Of a stretch of 64,000 nucleotides of DNA, positions 36,443-45,638 are shown piece by piece. The position numbers were made by a program, and so were the translations under genes. The DNA is taken from contig JAKPKY010000199.1 in NCBI GenBank assembly GCA_029553505.1, positions 1 through 64,000 of the forward strand. Reading direction: 5' to 3'. The notes below the pieces were generated by a model, which saw only the letters and a program-made list of their open reading frames with translations, was not told the DNA's origin and ran no database searches. Source of the stretch: Planctomycetota bacterium (lineage in GTDB: Bacteria; Planctomycetota; Phycisphaerae; SM23-33). Positions within the stretch are counted from its first letter, which is position 1. Every line of letters starts with the position of its first letter.

Positions 36443-37243
36443 ATGGCGCGACGCGACGACATCGGCGAGCGGACCGAGCTTCCGACCGCCCTGCGCCTGG
36501 AAGAGGCGAAGCGGCGCGGGCAGGTTCCGCGCAGCGCGGACCTGGTGGCCGCCGCGACGGCGTTGGGCGCGATGGCGCTTCTGTGGGCGCTGGGCGGGGC
36601 GCTGCTGGGCGAACTGGTGCGCCTGACGGGCGCGATGCTCGACGTCTCGACCGCCGGCCAGGGCCCCCGCGCCGCCTGGGCGGGTTTGCCCGAGGCGCTC
36701 GGCCGGCTGGCGCTGCGGATCGCGCCGCTGCTGGGCGCGGCGCTGCTGCTGGCGGTGCTGGCCAACGCCGCGCAAGTAGGCCTGCGGGCGGTGGGAGAGA
36801 ACGTTTCGCCCGACCTGGGCAGGCTCTCGCCGGCAGCGGGGCTGCGGCGGATGTTCTCCGCGCGGTCGGCCTGGCGGGCAAGCCTGGCCGTCGTCAAGGT
36901 GGTCGCGGCCGGCACGCTGGCGGTCCTGGCCTTCCGCTCGGCGTTGCCCGCGCTGGCCCGCGCGGAAGCGCACGGCGCCGCGGCGCTCGCCCGCACCGCC
37001 GGCGACGCCGTCGGACGATGCGGAATCGCCATCGGGGCGGTGCTGGCCGTCCTCGGCGGGGCGGACTACCTGTTCCAGCGGTGGCAGCACGTGCAGGACC
37101 TGCGGATGACCCGGCGCGAGGTGCTGGAAGACCTCCGCCAGACCCAGGGCGACCCGGCCGTCCGCCGCCGCCGGCGCAAGCTGGCCGCCGGCGCCGTTTC
37201 CGAACTGACGCAACTGCCGCGCGAGGAGCGCGTCCATGGCTGA
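36443..37243 (+). CDS. flhB: FlhB-like export protein, truncated before the NPTH autocleavage domain
   Basis: TELPTALRLEEAKRRGQVPRSADL...DYLFQRWQHVQDLRMTRREVLEDLRQTQGDPAVRRRRRKLAAGAVSELTQLPREERVHG*; ends where the canonical FlhB enters the PxADVVxTNPTH segment. Confidence 0.92.
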   Translation: MARRDDIGERTELPTALRLEEAKRRGQVPRSADLVAAATALGAMALLWALGGALLGELVRLTGAMLDVSTAGQGPRAAWAGLPEALGRLALRIAPLLGAALLLAVLANAAQVGLRAVGENVSPDLGRLSPAAGLRRMFSARSAWRASLAVVKVVAAGTLAVLAFRSALPALARAEAHGAAALARTAGDAVGRCGIAIGAVLAVLGGADYLFQRWQHVQDLRMTRREVLEDLRQTQGDPAVRRRRRKLAAGAVSELTQLPREERVHG

Positions 37244-39308
37244 GATGCCCGACAACCTGAAATCCGCCGCCCGCTGGCTGATGCACCACCGCGGCCTGGC
37301 GCTGCCGGCGCTGGCGGCGGGCATGGTCTTCGTCGTTCTGGTCCCGCTTCCGCCGGCCATGGTGGACGTGCTGCTGGCTGGCAGCCTGGCGCTGTCTGCC
37401 GTCATCCTCCTGACGGCCATCTACATCGCCCGCCCGCTGGACTTCAGCGTGTTCCCGTCGGTGCTGCTGGGCGCGACGCTGCTGCGGCTGGTGCTGAACG
37501 TGGCGACGACGCGGCTGATCCTGACGGCCGGGGCGCAAGGCCAGACCGTCGAGCAGGCTCGCCACGCCGCCGGGCGCGTGGTCTGGGCGTTCAGCAGCTT
37601 CGTCACCTCCGGCTCGCTGACGGTGGGGGTGATCCTCTTCGCGATCCTGATCGTCGTACAGTTCATCGTCATCACGCGCGGGGCGGGGCGGATTTCCGAG
37701 GTCGCCGCCCGCTTCGTGCTCGACGCCATGCCCGGAAAGCAGATGGCCATCGACGCCGACCGAAACGCCGGGCTGATTTCCGACGCCGAGGCCCGCGACC
37801 GGCGCGAGACCATCGCCCGCGAGGCCGACTTCTACGGCGCGATGGACGGCGCCAGCAAGTTCCTCCGCGGCGATGCCGTCGCCGGGGTGCTCATCACCCT
37901 GGTCAACATCCTCGGCGGTTGCTACGTCGGCATGGTGCAGTACGGCTGGAGCTGGTCGGACACGGCCGAGTTGTTCACCCGCCTGACCATCGGCGACGGG
38001 CTGGTCACGCAGGTTCCGGCGTTCATCGTCTCGCTGTCGGCGGCGCTGCTCATCACGCGACCGACCGCGCGGACGGACCTGGGCAAGGACGTGCTCTCGC
38101 AGCTCGCCGGTCGGCCGATCGTGCTGGCGCTGGCGGCCGTGTTCCTGGCGGCGCTGGCGCTGACGAACCTGCCCACGTTGCCGCTGCTGCTTCTGGCGGC
38201 GGGGTGCGGCGTGCTGGCCTGGACGGGCCGGAAGGGCAAGGGCGACGAAGCCCCGCCCGCCGCGGCAGCCGGAAAGGCCAAGGCCGAGAGCCTTCAGGAC
38301 CTGCTGGCCGTCGATCCACTCCAGCTGGAGATCGGATACGCCCTGGTCCGCCTGGTCGACGAGAACCAGGGCGGCGACCTGACGGAGCGGATTTCCGCCC
38401 TGCGCCGCCAGATCGCCGGCGAGCTGGGATTGGTCGTCGCGCCGATCCGCATCGTGGACAACCTGCAGATCCCCGCGCACACCTACGTCATCCGCCTGCG
38501 CGGCGCGCGGGTGGCGATGGGGCGGGTGTATCCCGCGCAGATGCTCGCCATTGCCGGCGAGGGCGCGACCGAGCCGCTCGTCGGGCGGGAGACCACCGAC
38601 CCGGCCAGCGGATTGCCCGCCGTCTGGATCAGCCCCGTGCAGCGCGAGCGGGCGGAGATGCTCCACTACACGGTGGCCGACCCGGCCGGGGTGCTCATGG
38701 CGCACCTGGGCGAGGTGGTTCGCAGCCGGGCGGCCGACCTGCTCACCCGCGAGCAGGTCTCCGAGATGCTCGACGCCCTGCACGCCCGCGCCGCCCACCT
38801 GGTGGACGAAATCCGCCAGAAGTTCGCCCTCGGGCAGGTGCAGAAGGTCCTCCAGGCGCTGCTGCGGGAGCGGGTGTCGGTGCGCGACCTGGAGACGATC
38901 CTCGACGCGATCAGCGATTGCGCGGATTTGTCGAGCGACGTCGAGGCGCTGACAGCCCGGGCGCGAAGCGCCCTGTCCCGCGCGCTGAGCCAGCAGTACT
39001 GCGGGCGCGACGGAAAGCTCCGCTGCGTCAGCCTGCCGGCGCGGCTCGAGCGGACGCTCGAAGGCGCGTTCGTGTCCGACCGCCCCCGCGGCGGCGGGGA
39101 ACTGGCCCGCAAGGCGACGGTCGCGCTGGCCGAAGGACTCGGCGCGCTCCGCCGGCAGGGGCATCCGCCGGTGGTGCTGTGCTCGCCGGCGCTGCGCCCT
39201 GCGCTGCGCAAGGCCCTGTCGGCGGTGGAGCCGGCGGCGGCGGTGCTCGCCTACAACGAGATCGAAAGCACGGAAATTGAATCCGTCGAGATAGGAGTGG
39301 AAGAATGA
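37236..39308 (+). CDS. flhA: Flagellar export apparatus protein FlhA
   Basis: RPLDFSVFPSVLLGATLLRLVLNVATTRLIL, GRISEVAARFVLDAMPGKQMAIDADRNAGLI; full cytoplasmic domain. Confidence 0.97.
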   Translation: MAEMPDNLKSAARWLMHHRGLALPALAAGMVFVVLVPLPPAMVDVLLAGSLALSAVILLTAIYIARPLDFSVFPSVLLGATLLRLVLNVATTRLILTAGAQGQTVEQARHAAGRVVWAFSSFVTSGSLTVGVILFAILIVVQFIVITRGAGRISEVAARFVLDAMPGKQMAIDADRNAGLISDAEARDRRETIAREADFYGAMDGASKFLRGDAVAGVLITLVNILGGCYVGMVQYGWSWSDTAELFTRLTIGDGLVTQVPAFIVSLSAALLITRPTARTDLGKDVLSQLAGRPIVLALAAVFLAALALTNLPTLPLLLLAAGCGVLAWTGRKGKGDEAPPAAAAGKAKAESLQDLLAVDPLQLEIGYALVRLVDENQGGDLTERISALRRQIAGELGLVVAPIRIVDNLQIPAHTYVIRLRGARVAMGRVYPAQMLAIAGEGATEPLVGRETTDPASGLPAVWISPVQRERAEMLHYTVADPAGVLMAHLGEVVRSRAADLLTREQVSEMLDALHARAAHLVDEIRQKFALGQVQKVLQALLRERVSVRDLETILDAISDCADLSSDVEALTARARSALSRALSQQYCGRDGKLRCVSLPARLERTLEGAFVSDRPRGGGELARKATVALAEGLGALRRQGHPPVVLCSPALRPALRKALSAVEPAAAVLAYNEIESTEIESVEIGVEE

Positions 39309-40459
39309 ACCCCCGGACATACCAGGCGGCGTCGATGTCGGAGGCCCTGGCGGCCGTCAAACGCGAACTCGGACGCGACGCGGTGATCCTCCAGACGCGC
39401 CGGTTGCGTAAGGGCGCGCTGATGGGCCTGATCGGCGGGCGGCGGGTTTGGGAAGTCACGGCCGTGGACCACATGAACGTGCCGCCGCGCCTGCGGGGCG
39501 AATACGTGCCCGCGCCGCGCGTCGAGCCTGCGCCGGCCGAGGAGCCCGCCAAGGCGCCGCTGCCCGTCGAGACAACGCTCGGAAAACAGGTCGGAGAGAT
39601 TCACCGCCTCGTCCAGGCGCTGATGGAGCGCCAGGCGGCGGCCGACGAAAGTCCCGACGCGCTGCCCGCGCCCCTGGCGGAACTGCGCGACCTGCTGCTC
39701 GACCAGGACGTGGATGAAGACCTCGCCGAAGAAATACTCGACCACCTGCGCCGCAGCGCCGAGGGCTACGACGAACTCGACGGCGAGACGCTCCGCCAGC
39801 GCCTGGGAGACCTGGTGGCCGACCGGATCCGGGTGGCTGCCCCGGCCGGTCCGCGCGACGGACGCCGCGCGCGAGTCATCGCCCTGATCGGGCCCACCGG
39901 CGTGGGAAAAACCACCACCATCGCCAAACTCGCCGCCAACTACAAGCTCCGCGAGAACCTCTCGGTGGGACTGATCACCATCGACACCTACCGGATCGCC
40001 GCGGTCGACCAGCTTCGCACCTACAGCCAGATCATCGAGGTGCCGCTGAAGGTCGCCTCCGGCGGCGGCGAGCTGCACCAGGCCATCCACTCGTTTTCCG
40101 ACCGCGACGTGGTGCTGATCGACACGGCAGGGCGCAGCCAGAACGACAGCTCGCGCCTGGACGAACTGGCGGGGTTCCTCTCGGCGGCCGGCGCCGACGA
40201 GGTGCACCTGGTGGTCTCCGCTGCCGCCGCCAAGGCGTCCATCCGGGGCGTGATGGAGCGGTTCGGGTCGCTCGGCGCGGACCGGATTCTTCTGACAAAG
40301 CTTGACGAAGCGGGAACGTTCGGCACAATCCTCAATGTCGCACGGAGGTCGGCCCTCAGTTTTGTGACCCACGGCCAGAACGTTCCCGACGACATCGCCC
40401 CGGCCGACCCGGAGCTGCTGGCCCAGAGGATTGTGCAGGGAGGCTGCTATGTCGCATGA
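39305..40459 (+). CDS. flhF: Flagellar SRP-like GTPase FlhF
   Basis: VIALIGPTGVGKTTTIAKLAANYKL...GLITIDTYRIAAVDQLRTYSQI...VLIDTAGRSQND. Confidence 0.95.
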   Translation: MNPRTYQAASMSEALAAVKRELGRDAVILQTRRLRKGALMGLIGGRRVWEVTAVDHMNVPPRLRGEYVPAPRVEPAPAEEPAKAPLPVETTLGKQVGEIHRLVQALMERQAAADESPDALPAPLAELRDLLLDQDVDEDLAEEILDHLRRSAEGYDELDGETLRQRLGDLVADRIRVAAPAGPRDGRRARVIALIGPTGVGKTTTIAKLAANYKLRENLSVGLITIDTYRIAAVDQLRTYSQIIEVPLKVASGGGELHQAIHSFSDRDVVLIDTAGRSQNDSSRLDELAGFLSAAGADEVHLVVSAAAAKASIRGVMERFGSLGADRILLTKLDEAGTFGTILNVARRSALSFVTHGQNVPDDIAPADPELLAQRIVQGGCYVA

Positions 40460-41297
40460 CGACCAGGCGGGAAACCTCCGTCGCCTCATGAGCCAGGCGC
40501 GGCAGACGCGGACCATCGCCGTCACGTCCGGAAAAGGCGGCGTCGGCAAGTCGAACGTCTCGCTGAACCTGGCCATCCTGCTTTCGGCGGCGGGGAACCG
40601 CGTGGCGCTGGTCGATGCGGACCTGGCCCTGGCCAACCTCGACGTGCTCATGGACGCCGACGTCCGATGGAACCTCTCGCACGTCATCGCCGGCTCGCGA
40701 CGGCTCGAGGAGGTCGTCGTCAACCTGCCCAGCGGGGTGCAGTTCGTCCCCGGCGCCAGCGGGCTGGCGGGACTGGCCGACCTGTCCGAGTTCCAGCGCG
40801 CCAAGCTCCTGGACGACCTGGGCGCCCTGGAGGCCGACAACGACATCGTCATCGTCGACACCGGCGCGGGAATCGGGCCCGACGTCCTGAAGTTCGCCTC
40901 CTGCGCCGACACCGTCCTGGTCGTCACCGCCCCCGAGCCGACGGCCATCACCGACGGATACGCCCTCATCAAGGTGCTTGCCCAGCGCGACTACCGCGGA
41001 CAAATGAGCCTGCTGGTGAACTTCGCGCCCGACCGCCACGAGGCCCGCCAGACCTACCAGCGGATCTCCAATGTCGCCCGGCAGTTCCTCGACGCCCGCG
41101 TGCTCGACGCCGGATACGTCCTGCACGACCCGAAGGTCCGCGACGCCGTCCGCAAACGCGAACCGTTCGTGCTGGCGTTCCCGCGCTGCCCGGCCAGCCG
41201 GTGCGTCGCCGCCCTGGCCACCAAGCTCTGCGCCGGCGGGGTTCTGGTCGAAAGGAAAGACGGATTCTTCCGGCGGGTCGCCAACTGGTTCGCCTGA
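40449..41297 (+). CDS. flhG: MinD/ParA-like ATPase FlhG
   Basis: RTIAVTSGKGGVGKSNVSLNLAILL; overlaps flhF. Confidence 0.93.
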   Translation: MSHDDQAGNLRRLMSQARQTRTIAVTSGKGGVGKSNVSLNLAILLSAAGNRVALVDADLALANLDVLMDADVRWNLSHVIAGSRRLEEVVVNLPSGVQFVPGASGLAGLADLSEFQRAKLLDDLGALEADNDIVIVDTGAGIGPDVLKFASCADTVLVVTAPEPTAITDGYALIKVLAQRDYRGQMSLLVNFAPDRHEARQTYQRISNVARQFLDARVLDAGYVLHDPKVRDAVRKREPFVLAFPRCPASRCVAALATKLCAGGVLVERKDGFFRRVANWFA

Positions 41298-41364
41298 CCG
41301 CGCCGAACAACCCGGAGAGCATGGATGCTCTGTGAAACGACAACACGGATGGAACCCCTCCGTT

Positions 41365-41470
41365 GGGCGCCACGGTCAAGCGCGACATCGTCGGGATTGA
41401 CCGTGCGGAAGACACCCTCAAGCCCACAACGCTTGAGGGTGGCACCCCGCTTGAGGGTGGCACCCACCCC
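41365..41470. repeat. GGGTGCCAC-family dispersed repeat between flhG and the sigma factor
   Basis: gggcgccacggtcaagcg...gaccgtgcggaagacaccctcaagcccacaacgcttgagggtggcacccc. Confidence 0.65.
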
Positions 41471-41502
41471 CAAAAAAACCAAAAGAAAAATGTAAAAATA
41501 GG

Positions 41503-41529
41503 TTGACTTGGCAAGATAGGTAGTATAAA
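41503..41529 (+). promoter_or_regulatory. Candidate promoter upstream of the sigma factor gene
   Basis: TTGACT (41503) - 15 bp - TATAAA (41524) in a conspicuously AT-rich stretch. Confidence 0.35.
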
Positions 41530-41716
41530 AAATCTAAATAGAATAAAGAAGATGAGCTTGGTAATCCGAATTCCAAGTGTTTCCAAGACATTGTCTCATA
41601 CGGAAAAAACAGGAAAACGAGTCCGACGACACATCATTACTCCTTAAATGGAAAGAAATTACATGTCCAGAATCCGCGGGTCGAGAATCGGAATGAAACT
41701 CAAGGAGTCTTCGACC

Positions 41717-42511
41717 ATGACAACCTCCAAGGACGCCAAGGCCCCATTGGAGCAGGTGGAGAAGTGGTGGAAGCAGTTCCACGGCACGAAGGATGAGACG
41801 GCCAGGAACTGCCTGATGGAGCATTATCTTCCGATCGTGAAATACACGGCCGAGAGGCTCCACACCAAGCTGCCCGACGAAGTGGACGTGGACGACCTGA
41901 TGTCGGCGGGCATCTTCGGGCTGATGGACGCGATCAAGGCGTTCGACCCGGCCCGGGGCGTGAAGTTTGAGACGTACTGTGCGCCGCGCATCCGCGGGGC
42001 CATCCTCGACGAGCTGCGCTCGATGGACTGGGTGCCGCGCCTCGTTCGCAGCCGGGCCCACAAGCTCAACGAGGCCATGGCTGCCCTCGAGGCCCAGCTC
42101 GGTCGCCGCCCCAACGAGAAGGAACTCGCCGCCGAAATGCGCATGAGCCTCCGCGAGTTCCACAAGCTCCAGCGCGACGCCCACGCCACCGGGCTGGTCT
42201 CGCTCAGCCGCAAGTGGTTCGAGACCGACGGAAACAAGGACGTCCGCGAGATCGACGTCCTGGAGGACAAGCGCAGCGACGATCCCTTCCGCGCCGCCCA
42301 GCGAAAGGACCTGAAGGAACTCATCACCCGCGGGCTCAGCCGGGCCGAACGCCTCATCATCATCCTCTACTACTTCGAGGAAATGACGATGAAGGAAATC
42401 GGCGAGACCCTCGACCTGTCCGAAAGCCGCGTCAGCCAGATGCACTCGTCGATCCTCGGCCGGCTCAAGCACCAGCTCGAACGCCGAAAGAAGGAACTGA
42501 ACGTCGGGTAA
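41717..42511 (+). CDS. fliA: FliA/WhiG-family RNA polymerase sigma factor
   Basis: DLMSAGIFGLMDAIKAFDPARGVKFETYCAPRIRGAILDELRSMDWVPRLVR; sigma4 LIIILYYFEEMTMKEIGETLDLSESRVSQMHSSIL. Confidence 0.93.
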   Translation: MTTSKDAKAPLEQVEKWWKQFHGTKDETARNCLMEHYLPIVKYTAERLHTKLPDEVDVDDLMSAGIFGLMDAIKAFDPARGVKFETYCAPRIRGAILDELRSMDWVPRLVRSRAHKLNEAMAALEAQLGRRPNEKELAAEMRMSLREFHKLQRDAHATGLVSLSRKWFETDGNKDVREIDVLEDKRSDDPFRAAQRKDLKELITRGLSRAERLIIILYYFEEMTMKEIGETLDLSESRVSQMHSSILGRLKHQLERRKKELNVG

Positions 42512-42642
42512 CGGCAGGGGGGCAACGCGAGTAGGGCGTTTTCGACATTGGCGGTCCCGCCGGGCGGCTCACGTCACGAAAATCTTTCCTTGATTTTCTC
42601 CCATTTTCGTATACTTACACTTTCCCGACAGGAAGGACTTTC

Positions 42643-43482
42643 ATGCGTTTCACCAAGATGCACGGCATCGGAAACGATTACGTCTACGTGAACTGCTTCG
42701 AGCAGCAGGTGGACGATCCGCCCGCGCTGGCGCGGGCCGTCAGCGACCGGCACTTCGGCATCGGCGGCGACGGGCTGATTCTCATCCTTCCGTCGGAGCA
42801 GGCCGACGTCCGCATGCGGATGTTCAACGCCGACGGATCGGAAGGGCAGATGTGCGGAAACGGCATCCGCTGCGTGGCCAAGTACGCCCACGATCACGGC
42901 CTGGCGGGCGGAAACCCGCTGCGCGTCGAGACCCTCGCGGGCGTCAAGACCATCGAACTTTCGCTCGGCGCCGATGGGAAGGCGCGCCTGGCGACCGTGG
43001 ACATGGGCGAGCCGATTCTCGACCCGGCGCGCGTGCCCGTCGCGGCGCGCGGAATCCGCCAGGTGGTGGATATGCCCATCCGCGTCGGGCAGCACGCGTA
43101 CCAGATGACCTGCGTGTCGATGGGCAACCCGCACGCGGTGGTCTACGTGGACGACGTGGCGGCCGTGCCCCTGGAACAGGTCGGCCCGCCGTTCGAGCAC
43201 CATCCGCAGTTCCCCGAGCGCGTCAACGCCCACTTCGTGCAGGTGCACTCGCCGGAGGAAGTGACCATGCGCACCTGGGAGCGAGGCAGCGGAATCACGC
43301 TCGCCTGCGGAACGGGCGCGTCGGCGGTGTGCGTGGCCGGCGTGCTCACCGGGCGCACCGGGCGAAAGATCACCGCGCACCTGCCCGGCGGCGACCTGCT
43401 GCTGGAGTGGCGAGAGAGCGACAATCACGTGCTGATGACCGGGCCGGCGACCGAGGTGTTCTCGGGCGACTGGCCGGAATAG
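42643..43482 (+). CDS. dapF: Diaminopimelate epimerase
   Basis: MRFTKMHGIGNDYVYVN, MCGNGIRCVAKY, ACGTGASAVCVAG catalytic Cys motifs. Confidence 0.96.
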   Translation: MRFTKMHGIGNDYVYVNCFEQQVDDPPALARAVSDRHFGIGGDGLILILPSEQADVRMRMFNADGSEGQMCGNGIRCVAKYAHDHGLAGGNPLRVETLAGVKTIELSLGADGKARLATVDMGEPILDPARVPVAARGIRQVVDMPIRVGQHAYQMTCVSMGNPHAVVYVDDVAAVPLEQVGPPFEHHPQFPERVNAHFVQVHSPEEVTMRTWERGSGITLACGTGASAVCVAGVLTGRTGRKITAHLPGGDLLLEWRESDNHVLMTGPATEVFSGDWPE

Positions 43483-43509
43483 ACGGGCTCGCGAGCCCGG
43501 AGGTTGGCG

Positions 43510-44355
43510 ATGGCGGACTTTCCCCGGACGAAGATCGAGAACCTGAGCGTTTCGCGGATGATCATCGGGACCAACTGGTTCCTCGGGTATTCGCACTGCA
43601 CCAAGGCGAGGGACCGGCTCATTACTGCCCGGATGGACCGCAAGGCCATGGCCGACGTGCTGGAGGTCTATTTCCGCGCGGGCGTGGACACCGTCTACGG
43701 CGCCCGCCCTGAGAGCCCGCAGCTCGAGGACGCCATCCGCGACGCCGAGGACCGCACCGGGCGCAAGGCCGTCAAGATGGGCACGCCGCACTTCGACCTG
43801 TCGGGCAAGCCCGAGGCGAAATCCGCCAACGAGCGCACCATCGAGGGCTTCGCCAAGATCGGCTGCTCCGTCTGCCTGCCGCACCAGTCCACCACCGACG
43901 CCCTCGTCGACCGCGTCGGCCGGCGCATCCGCGACATGGACGTCTATGCCGCCGCGATCCGCCGCTTCGGCATGATTCCCGGGCTCTCCACCCACATGCC
44001 CGAGGTGCCCGTCTACGCCGACGAGAGCGGCCTGGACGTCGGAACCTACATCCAGATCTACAACGCCGACGGGTTCCTCATGCAGATCGAGGTGGACTGG
44101 GTCCACCGCATGATCTGGAAGGCGGCCAAGCCCGTCATCACCATCAAGCCGATGGCGGCGGGGCGGATGCACCCGCTGGTCGGCATGGCCTTCAACTGGG
44201 CGACGATCCGCCCGCAGGACATGGTCTGCGTCGGGACCTTCACGCCCGACGAGGCCCGCGAGCTGATCGAAATCTCCCTGTCGATCCTCGAGCGTCGCGA
44301 CGCGAACCTCGAACTCCAGCGGACGCGCAGCAAGGCGTCCGTCGAACGCAAATAG
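43510..44355 (+). CDS. Conserved hypothetical protein, TIM-barrel/aldo-keto-reductase-like
   Basis: 281-aa ORF with regular codon structure; no family motif recognised with certainty. Confidence 0.75.
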   Translation: MADFPRTKIENLSVSRMIIGTNWFLGYSHCTKARDRLITARMDRKAMADVLEVYFRAGVDTVYGARPESPQLEDAIRDAEDRTGRKAVKMGTPHFDLSGKPEAKSANERTIEGFAKIGCSVCLPHQSTTDALVDRVGRRIRDMDVYAAAIRRFGMIPGLSTHMPEVPVYADESGLDVGTYIQIYNADGFLMQIEVDWVHRMIWKAAKPVITIKPMAAGRMHPLVGMAFNWATIRPQDMVCVGTFTPDEARELIEISLSILERRDANLELQRTRSKASVERK

Positions 44356-44385
44356 CAAAACCGAACGCACAGAAAGGGGTGGACC

Positions 44386-44751
44386 ATGAGCCTTCTGTGG
44401 CATCTTCGGGCGGTGCAGCAGTCCGTCGAGGCCGGCGCCGCCGCCGGGCGCGCCGCGGGCAAGGCCCTGACGGCAATGGAGGAGGCCAAGCGCGTCGACG
44501 ACCGCGTGGAGAAGCTCACGCTGGCCTGCATGGCCATGTGGGAACTGCTCCGCGAGCGGACCGGCCTGACCGAGGAGGACCTGTTGGCCAAGGTGCGCGA
44601 GATCGACCTGCGCGACGGCGCGGAGGACGGAAAGGTCGCCCGCCAGCTCAAGCGCTGTCCGCGCTGCGACCGGGTGATGTCGGCCAAGCACGCCCGATGC
44701 CTCTACTGCGGCGAACCCGACCTCCAGGCCGGCGCGTTCGGACAAATCTGA
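44386..44751 (+). CDS. Hypothetical protein with C-terminal zinc-ribbon (CPRCD...CLYCG)
   Basis: CPRCDRVMSAKHARCLYCGEPDLQ. Confidence 0.7.
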   Translation: MSLLWHLRAVQQSVEAGAAAGRAAGKALTAMEEAKRVDDRVEKLTLACMAMWELLRERTGLTEEDLLAKVREIDLRDGAEDGKVARQLKRCPRCDRVMSAKHARCLYCGEPDLQAGAFGQI

Positions 44752-44792
44752 CCACGACGTATGGATAGGGCGATGGAAAGGGGTGTGGCCTC

Positions 44793-45149
44793 ATGAAGAA
44801 GTCTGATGGGTGGCTCGGCGCTGCGGGCATGCTCGCGGGGAGCATCCTGTTTCTCTTGACCATTTTGGCCGAAGTCTTTCGATTCAAGGTGGATCCCTTC
44901 ATTGTCAGGGGTTCCATGTCGCTTCTGACGCTCCAGTTCGGGGTGTGGATTGGGCTCATCGGATTGGTCTTCTTCTTTCGTCACGCAATCGGAATCTTTG
45001 TCCTGGGAGGGATTCTCCTTCTCTCGCTGATTCTTTCAGCCGTTTTTGAACAAGGGGATTCTCACACGAAACAGCAGATTGCGGCGTTGATTTATTGGGG
45101 GCTGTGCTGGATTCCCGCGCTGTCCCGGAAAGTCATCGGACAGTCATAA
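44793..45149 (+). CDS. Hypothetical small membrane protein
   Basis: Four hydrophobic segments, 118 aa. Confidence 0.6.
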   Translation: MKKSDGWLGAAGMLAGSILFLLTILAEVFRFKVDPFIVRGSMSLLTLQFGVWIGLIGLVFFFRHAIGIFVLGGILLLSLILSAVFEQGDSHTKQQIAALIYWGLCWIPALSRKVIGQS

Positions 45150-45203
45150 AAGCCACCGCTCCTGTGGCTGCGTTGCGCACCCTGACGGGGAAAGGTTCAC
45201 ATA

Positions 45204-45638
45204 TTGAATCCGCAAGAGGAAATCCGGCGTCGGAATGAGCGGGCCTTGTGGCGGCTGCATGTGCTTGGGCCGTGGACGTACGGATTTTCGGCATTGCTGA
45301 TTTGGCTGTCCGCCAGGCAGCGCGACGACGAGAGAGAGTTGGCCCAGCAGGCCAAGCTCTGCCAGGTATGGAATTTCGGCGCTGTCCTGTTCCTGGCCGT
45401 CCTGGGCATGTTGGCCATGCTGGCGTCTGCCGTGCTCTTTCTGGTCGGGGTCACGAGTCTCGGCGCATACCTGGCGGTCGTCCTGGCTCCCGTTTGCATC
45501 GGATTTTCCGTCAATGCCGCGGTCGGATTCCGGAACTGGCTGCGGATGCGCAAGGGGCTCCCGCCCGCATACCCGCTTGCCGGCCTGTTGCGGTTTCCCG
45601 GAATGTCCGGAGGATCGCGTGATCCTGGAACGCCTTAG
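45204..45638 (+). CDS. Hypothetical membrane protein
   Basis: 144-aa ORF with several TM segments; overlaps the next ORF by 20 nt. Confidence 0.6.
   Translation: MNPQEEIRRRNERALWRLHVLGPWTYGFSALLIWLSARQRDDERELAQQAKLCQVWNFGAVLFLAVLGMLAMLASAVLFLVGVTSLGAYLAVVLAPVCIGFSVNAAVGFRNWLRMRKGLPPAYPLAGLLRFPGMSGGSRDPGTP

Noticed and set aside
36894-39320. 808-aa minus-strand ORF
   Set aside because: Antisense of flhB/flhA; His/Arg/Gln-rich pseudo-translation.
28977-42511. Classical injectisome (non-flagellar T3SS) annotation
   Set aside because: Presence of FliG domains, FliO, FlhF, FlhG and a FliA-type sigma and absence of secretin or needle genes favour flagellar ancestry; function still uncertain.
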